From: Diatrype stigma | Lineage: Eukaryota; Ascomycota; Sordariomycetes; Xylariales; Diatrypaceae | Length of the DNA: 64,000 nucleotides | NCBI GenBank assembly: GCA_022225965.2 | Contig: JAKJXP020000046.1 | Coordinates: 124,001 to 188,000 of the forward strand | Direction of reading: 5' to 3' | Shown here: positions 58,483 to 64,000 of the stretch, one piece after another | Numbering within the stretch: the first letter of the stretch is position 1 | How the letters are laid out: every line of letters begins with the position of its first letter | Notes under the pieces: generated by a model | Database searches by the model: none | Seen by the model: the letters and a program-made list of their open reading frames with translations, nothing else | Told to the model about the DNA's origin: nothing | Position numbers and translations under genes: made by a program

Positions 58483-58506
58483 GGGGGGGGGGGGGGGGGG
58501 GGGGGG
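58483..58506. repeat. 24-nt G homopolymer
   Basis: An uninterrupted run of 24 G, followed by TGGTGG and an A run. Its length is unreliable in any assembly. Confidence 0.9.
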
Positions 58507-59407
58507 TGGTGGAAAAAAAGAGATTTGGTGAAATACCTTTTAGGCCCTGTTCCTATGACATAGACGGGCAAAAGAGCCCTGTATCAGAGTTCTTTCACTA
58601 GGTAGTATCCCTAATCAGGGCAACCAGATACCTAGGTGACAAAGAAGGTGTTCCCTGAGGCTTGGAAAAATACCTACCGATGGGTCTCCCCTGTTGTGCG
58701 GGTTTGGGGTATATTAATAGAAAGTAGAAAATAGAAATGAGGCAGCGTGATACACAGATTGTACGTTGAAGGTATTGCTAGTTTCTGGTGGTAGATAAAA
58801 ACCTGGTGGCAAATAATTATAAGTTGGGGGAGTTCTGCAGAAAAGAAGAGGTGGGATCAAATGTAACCTAGCAGAAATAGAAAAACTTCCCTTCCCTCTC
58901 TCTGTTTGTTTTGAATTCAGATTTGTGGGTGTGCCGTAGGACATGGATGTACGTACGTATCGAAAAAAGGATGCTGATACACGATTAGTCAAACAGACCT
59001 TTGAGCTCAGTCGACGATGGCTTCAGATAATCAATGGCCGTAGTTTGAGATGATAAGGCCTAGGGACTCTTAGGTAGCAGCGGTGTAGAAGCGGCACTGA
59101 AGGCTTAGCCATGACCTAGAGAGTCATATGCCAATCAGGGGCGATGTGTAGCACTATGATGGAGCTACTCTGTGAGCTACATTACTTTGAGTGATATATA
59201 TATAGAACAGGATATTGGTTGGAATTCGACCATGCTGTGCCAGTACAAACAGTCACGGGAGTCATAAACGTATCACCGGGAAAACGATAAAAGCAAGATA
59301 TATCTTCACGTCAATGGCATTGAATGCTACATAGGTGCAAACGAAACCGTGCCTTTGTAGACCGACAGGTCAAACACAACATCATGAAAGCCGCTGCCAA
59401 TGTCCCT

Positions 59408-60017
59408 TCACATGAACATAGCAGTATACTCTTCCTGGAATGGGCAGCCGGACTCCTCCCAGCGTATGGCTTCCTCGACTAGCTCTCGGAGTTCCTCTTC
59501 AATAGACGGCATCTTATCTTCCAGGAGGAATTGGCGATCGCAATGGCGCAAAAGGAAAATACCGAACGAAAGAGGATGGAATATCTGCGCTGGTCGAGTG
59601 AGAAACTTGTAGATCCAGAAAGCATCGGCTACTTCGGCGAAAATCGCCTCATGCAGATCGAGGGTCAGAGGGTTTCGCGGGATTTCTGGCCAGTATCTAA
59701 GAACTCTGAAATTCTGATTCATCATGAATCTGATGGAGTTCAGGACGTCGTCATTAGCCATCCGCCAGTGAGCGGCAACCACGAGGGCATTGGCGAAGTC
59801 CACAGGTTTGTACTCGTCTCTGAGAGTGCGAAGTTCATTATTGCCGTACATTGCTAACAGGAGGATCTTCCAGGATCGGAAAGTCTCCTGGGGGCGATAG
59901 GCCCATTGTGCCGTGTCTGCGCCATGGGCAAAGTACTCGTTGAGGATTGGGAACTTCTGCACAATCGCCTTGTGGACTTTCAATCTCTCAGATCGGATAA
60001 CAATGGTCACAAAGGGC
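59408..60017 (-). CDS. BTB/POZ-like protein, 3' exon (5' end unresolved)
   Basis: The minus-strand exon 59408..60017 encodes about 203 residues after a likely acceptor (CATAG). It starts PFVTIVIRSERLKVHKAIVQ, the strand-helix pattern with the conserved His-Lys of BTB domains, and goes on KFPILNEYFAHG, FRSWKILLLAMYGNN, VDFANALVVAAHWRMANDDV and IYKFLTRPAQIF. The last 30 residues are acidic (PSIEEELRELVEEAIRWEES). The size and layout match the many short fungal BTB proteins. A plausible first exon is 60409..60436 (MASQSGGAP plus one base, GTATGT donor), but its phase does not fit the acceptor at 60018, and a candidate 20-nt middle exon at 60116..60135 ends in a stop. The gene may be broken, or an exon is missed. 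Partners are unknown. Confidence 0.6.
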
Positions 60018-60408
60018 CTATGAATCGCAATTTATTAGTAAGTGACCTTGGGATTAAAGATATCAAAATTTTGGATTGGTTAGCAAAGAGAACCTACACT
60101 CTGTACGCGCTGTACCTAAATCTCGGACAGAATTCCTGAAAGTGATAGCGGTTCAATGAAACCAGGTCCTCGGCGTTGAAGCATGTCCAACTACTACCAG
60201 ATGAGTTACGAGAGACTAGAAAAGATTAGCAATAGCGATCGCGAGTAGGATAGTCAACTAATATCTTAGAGCTCAAGCTACCACCCAATAGGAAGAAACT
60301 CAGGTGCAAGGCAGGATTGGGCGGAGATCGTGAAGGATAGGCACAGTTAGGAATTTGATGAGAAGAAAACCATCAAATTAGAAGAGTATTAAAGGCATGA
60401 TTACATAC

Positions 60409-60436
60409 CGGGAGCACCACCGCTCTGAGAAGCCAT
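60409..60436 (-). other. Candidate first exon of the BTB-like gene
   Basis: ATG at 60436 opens MASQSGGAP followed by a GTATGTAA donor at 60408. The short Gly/Ser-rich start resembles the N-terminus of fungal BTB proteins. It ends in phase 1 while the next clear acceptor needs phase 2, so the link is not proven. Confidence 0.35.
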
Positions 60437-60885
60437 CTTGATGACTCGGATCTTGATGGCTGGAAAGTGGTTTTTCGACCACCAAAGTAATCCGTGTTGT
60501 TGAGCTGTTACTTGGGTTCCTTCATCAAAAACAGACGAGCAATCTATAGTGACCTGCTCATTTAGAAGGTGGGTGGTTAGACACGATTTTAAGTAAATGG
60601 CAACTGAAGGGCAGACATACGGAGAGGTATTGCCGGATTGGGAAAGAAGCGGTGGGGTGGCGGCACGGGCCGGCGCCGAGATCTAACGTCAGGTCTGGAC
60701 CCACTGCCAATTGTCGGGCCGGAATGCGGCGGAAACCAACGTCAGGTCGGGTCCGTACGAATTCGGAATCCCGGAGCCACCAACCAATATTAGACTTGTG
60801 GTCTTCCAATTGACCTAGGACTCTGGATCTTCAAACCTGCGATTAATTAGATATTTATCAGCTCTTGTTTTGGATGTAGCAGACC
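60437..60885. other. Intergenic, BTB-like gene promoter side
   Basis: About 450 bp from the candidate BTB start to the transposon, ending with its 8-bp target-site duplication AGCAGACC (60878-60885). An 83-codon minus-strand ORF (60558-60809) shows no motif. Confidence 0.5.
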
Positions 60886-60907
60886 CAGGGTGTCACGCAA
60901 CGCAACC
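60886..60907 (+). repeat. Left terminal inverted repeat of the hAT element
   Basis: Begins CAGGGTGTCACGCAACGCAA directly after the target-site duplication. It pairs with 63939-63960. Confidence 0.9.
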
Positions 60908-61265
60908 TGTGCAACGCGATTGCCACCAATTGGTTGCCACCATCCTTTGCAACCCATCCATTCGGGATTTTTCCGAATTGCGCAACTTGCAACGCAACCC
61001 ACGATAACTTCCTTTGGTTGCGCAATTAATTATACGTTACAATGGCTAATAAGGCCCATTATTAATGTTTTTTATTAAAATATATAATTATACTAACAAG
61101 TAACTAATATATACCGCTATAACGGAAAATATCGAAGGGTTGGGCATTAATATTTGCCAAGTCCAAGCCTAATAATAAGACTCTCGAAAGCGTTCGGGCA
61201 TTGGATTTTTTCTTCCGGTCTTAACAATCCTTGGATTTTACGATTGTTTCATCCATTATTTCGCA

Positions 61266-63686
61266 ATGGCTTCCATTTTAAACGATACTAACAGCGGTGC
61301 CCTTAACGGTATCGATTCGGATATTACTTCCAAACAAATCCCTCGATCTCGACCGATCCGTTCCGAATCCCATTCCAATGCCCCTACCGACGATCCTATT
61401 TTCGAAATACGCTTAATTCAAAAGTTCCTAGGCTTTATTATAACAAAAGCTGCTAAGCCGCATTAGGAATGGATCTGAATATTCGGATACGATGTATTAA
61501 ATAACGATGGCGACCGCAATTGGGTATATAAAATGTGCCTTAAATAAAACGCTCATACCGTTGGCCATTTTTTATATTGCGAAACGCAAAATTATATAAA
61601 TTACCTATATTACGTATATAATATATTCGCGCCGCCGGGGCAAACGAAGTTTCGGCTATAAAGAAAGAATAAAGCCCGTATATCGAAAGAATCCTTTTAA
61701 TCGCCTTTTATTACCAGTTATTTCGGATTAAACCCTAATGTGCCCTGAAAATAAGCAATTGTAAATAACCTATTGAAAAACTTTAATAAATAGGTTTTTC
61801 GGAGGCTATTAATTAATTGGATTATTGGATGAAACCATTTCTTTCGAATTACTAAAAAACCCGGGCTTCGCCGAATTCTCGAATACTTTAATCCTTCCGT
61901 TAAAATTTAAAAAGCCCATATATTTCGCATTATAATATATAAGATAATTATTAAGGCATTCCATTAAAATAAAGGCGTTATCGTTAAAACTTTACAGAAT
62001 TCGTCCGGCTTAATTTATTTGGCTTTTAATAAATGGCGTTTAAATAATCGGCATTTTTTATATGGTATTTATTACTTCTTTAGGGATAAAAACGATACGC
62101 TTACGAAGCTTGCTTTTGGCCTTTCCGAATTCGCCTTGCGCCATATAGGTACTAACGTTATTAAAGTAATTATTAAGTTAATCGAAACCTACGAGATTCT
62201 TAAAGAAAAGATCGGTTATTTTATTTTCGATAATGCAACCGTTAATGATATAACGTTAGATATAATCGGAAAGAAATTCGGATTTACTGGGCGCAAACGG
62301 CAGGACCGTTGCGTTAGGCATATTTTTAATCTAACTATAAAGGCCTTATTATTTAGGCATAATATGAAAGCGTTTAAAGCAGAAATAAACGGCAAGGAAG
62401 CCTTAATAAAAGCTAAATACGAACTTTAGCAAAAAAAGGGGCCCGTTAATAAATTCCATAATATTGTTACCTATATTTACCGATTTAATAAATTAATTAA
62501 TATGCTTCGCCATATATAGCGCATCTTTTCTGTTACGAATACCTCGAATATCCCTTCCAATAAAATCCTTAACGTCATTCTTGATAACGCTATATGCTGG
62601 CTTTTATAATATTATATAATCAAACGTGCCTTTAATTTTCGGTTTTTTTTCGAAATCCTGATATAACAGTTCCGCCGCAAATGGGATACCGAAAATCGTA
62701 TACGGACGGGCCGCATTAAGAAAGGCATTAAAGAATTCGTTATTTTTTAGCCGGGTTATTAATTAATCGATTACGATTGGAATGTCCTTAGTTTTATGAT
62801 AAAGGTTCTTTATTTTTTCGAAATTGCCATAAGAAGGCTTAAAAGGAATGGCATTCGTTGCGTCCGGAAAAAAGGGATTATTCGTTTTTTCGGGAACATT
62901 TGGAAAGTTGTTTTTACGTACGAATGGTTATTAATGAAACTTAAGGGCTTTAAAATACGCGCTGTCCAATTTTCGGATTCGAAGTTTATTGCTGCTAACG
63001 TTAATTTAGCCTAAATAAAGCTCGACGAATATTATAATATACTTAACGATATACCCATTTATTACATTGCTGTTGCTCTTTATTTTGCCTTTTGGTAAAA
63101 ATGGCTAAAGGGGATTTGAAAGGACCGCTTCGAATAAATTGCTAAAGCCAAAGCAATTATAAGAAAGATATGGAATAATAATTATTTCCCAAAAACCGTT
63201 TCTCCGCGATTAAACCCCGAACCCGTTATATAACAGGAGAACCCTATTAATGAATTCGACGAATATATATAAAACTAACAATTCGGTAACGCAACGCTTT
63301 CGAAAGAAAGCCGCAGTTTTAACGATACCTTTAATGAATATAAAACCTGGTACGACGATATATACCCAGACGACAAATACGTAAAGGATTTTATCGCCTA
63401 TTGGAAAACGAAGAAATACCGGTACCTACGCTTATCCGAAATAGCGCTCGATTTTCTTACGATTTAAGCCATATCTATTAAATGCAAGCGGCTTTTTTCG
63501 GTTATAGGCAAAATGCTTACCGACGTATGGAATTATCTTAAAATCGATACGATCGAGATATATTAGGTTTTGCGTTCGTGGCATAAAGCAGGCCTATTCG
63601 ATAATTTCGATCCATCGTTAATTTCGGCTATTAAAGAAAAAGAACTCTTACGGGCCGAAAGGATGATCCCGAACGAATTTAAATAA
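61266..63686 (+). pseudogene. hAT transposase pseudogene, nonsense-riddled but one frame
   Basis: From ATG 61266 to TAA 63684-63686 the frame spans about 806 codons without any net frameshift: the open pieces at 61266, 62019 and 62796 and the C-terminal part are all in the same register. It is interrupted by more than twenty TAA, TAG and TGA codons, mostly where Gln or Trp would be expected (CAA, CAG or TGG changed by C-to-T or G-to-A). Recognisable parts are the catalytic-core region with YFIFDNATVNDITL and RCVRHIFNLTIKALLF, and the C-terminal hAT dimerisation region with AISIKCKRLFSVIGK preceded by YLRLSEIALDFL. It cannot make a working enzyme. The pattern is that of repeat-induced point mutation. 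Confidence 0.88.
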
Positions 63687-63938
63687 TAAGCAACGGCATG
63701 GATCGATATAGCTATTGAAGCAAAATCGGAAGCAATAGGCTTAATGGATATAAATACTAAATAAAACGCTACCGATAATTTTCCTGGATCCTATATACAG
63801 CTTTACTTTTACCCTATTCGAATGTAATCAATACAACGCAATTGCAATTTAATTGCAGTTGCGCAACGGCAATCCACCGAATTTAGGGGGGTGGTTGCAG
63901 CTACTGCAACCCATCCACCGGAGGTCTTGGTTGCAGTG

Positions 63939-63960
63939 GATTGCGTTGCGTAACACCCTG
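63939..63960 (-). repeat. Right terminal inverted repeat of the hAT element
   Basis: Ends GTTGCGTAACACCCTG before the second target-site duplication. It is the inverted copy of 60886-60907 with two transitions. Confidence 0.9.
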
Positions 63961-64000
63961 AGCAGACCTGGAGAATGAGCAGACCAAAGCCTTCCACGTT

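Larger units (their letters stand above)
46236..59407. other. Gene-poor region, about 13 kb
   Basis: The first kilobase is the promoter side of the Zn2Cys6 gene. Beyond it I find no ORF with a recognisable domain; the longest (about 150 codons at 54941) has a non-ATG start and no motif. The sequence is a mosaic of intermediate-GC DNA with TACATA, GTATGT and TAGGTA microsatellites, a minisatellite at 56.1 kb and a 24-nt G run at 58.5 kb. A group of minus-strand ORF pieces at 49.6-51.4 kb may be the relic of a gene, but I cannot name it. No terminal repeats of a transposon were found. Confidence 0.5.
60886..63960 (+). mobile_element. hAT-superfamily DNA transposon, complete ends, RIP-decayed
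   Basis: The 3,075-bp element is bounded by terminal inverted repeats that match at 20 of 22 positions; both differences are C/T transitions. It starts CAGGGTGTCACGCAACG and ends with the complement of CAGGGTGTTACGCAACG. Perfect 8-bp target-site duplications AGCAGACC flank it at 60878-60885 and 63961-63968, as hAT elements make. GCAAC/GGTTGC subterminal repeats fill the outer 150-200 bp of both ends. The interior is AT-rich with high TpA and carries one decayed transposase gene. It lies about 450 bp upstream of the BTB-like gene. Confidence 0.9.

Overview
The window is nuclear DNA of a filamentous ascomycete (Pezizomycotina, most likely a Sordariomycete). Genes carry short 50-100 nt GT-AG introns with CTAAC-like branch sites. 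Proteins match fungal-specific families (Ams2/Spt21 GATA factor, Zn2Cys6 activator, Shg1, eIF2B-delta, Sm D2, mitoribosomal mL38 and uL4m), intergenic DNA is AT-richer than the genes, and a transposon shows repeat-induced point mutation (RIP)-like decay. All exon structures below were assembled by eye from splice sites and reading phase.

Layout. 0-36.5 kb is gene-rich: RFA3 and a low-complexity protein in the same frame behind it; an Ams2/Spt21-like GATA factor; a secreted GH27 alpha-galactosidase; a 3-hydroxyisobutyryl-CoA hydrolase; Sm D2; a two-domain dihydroxyacetone kinase; eIF2B delta; a small mitochondrial, probably complex I, subunit; Shg1 of COMPASS; a small ORF with an elaborate promoter and leader near 26 kb; mL38 and uL4m transcribed divergently from one promoter; an acidic-tailed hypothetical protein; and a SMYD-like SET protein.

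36.5-59.4 kb is gene-poor. The one convincing gene there is a seven-exon Zn2Cys6 transcription factor at 44.2-46.2 kb. The rest is AT-richer DNA with microsatellites, minisatellites, long homopolymers and one assembly gap (NNN at 39329) inside a duplicated flank.

59.4-64 kb holds a BTB/POZ-like gene with an unresolved 5' end, then a complete 3,075-bp hAT DNA transposon with terminal inverted repeats and a perfect 8-bp target-site duplication. Its transposase frame of about 806 codons keeps one reading frame but is broken by many nonsense codons of the C-to-T type, the signature of RIP.

Most genes are housekeeping: DNA replication and repair, histone-gene and chromatin control, splicing, translation initiation, mitochondrial translation and respiration, valine and glycerol/dihydroxyacetone metabolism. 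The alpha-galactosidase, Zn2Cys6 factor and BTB gene are the more accessory functions. I did not find a clear new multi-gene system. The best leads are the same-frame ORF behind RFA3, the CCAAT/TATA/uORF-controlled small gene at 26 kb, a GC-AG intron in the alpha-galactosidase, the fold-back plus tRNA-like locus at 33.6 kb and the RIP-inactivated hAT element.
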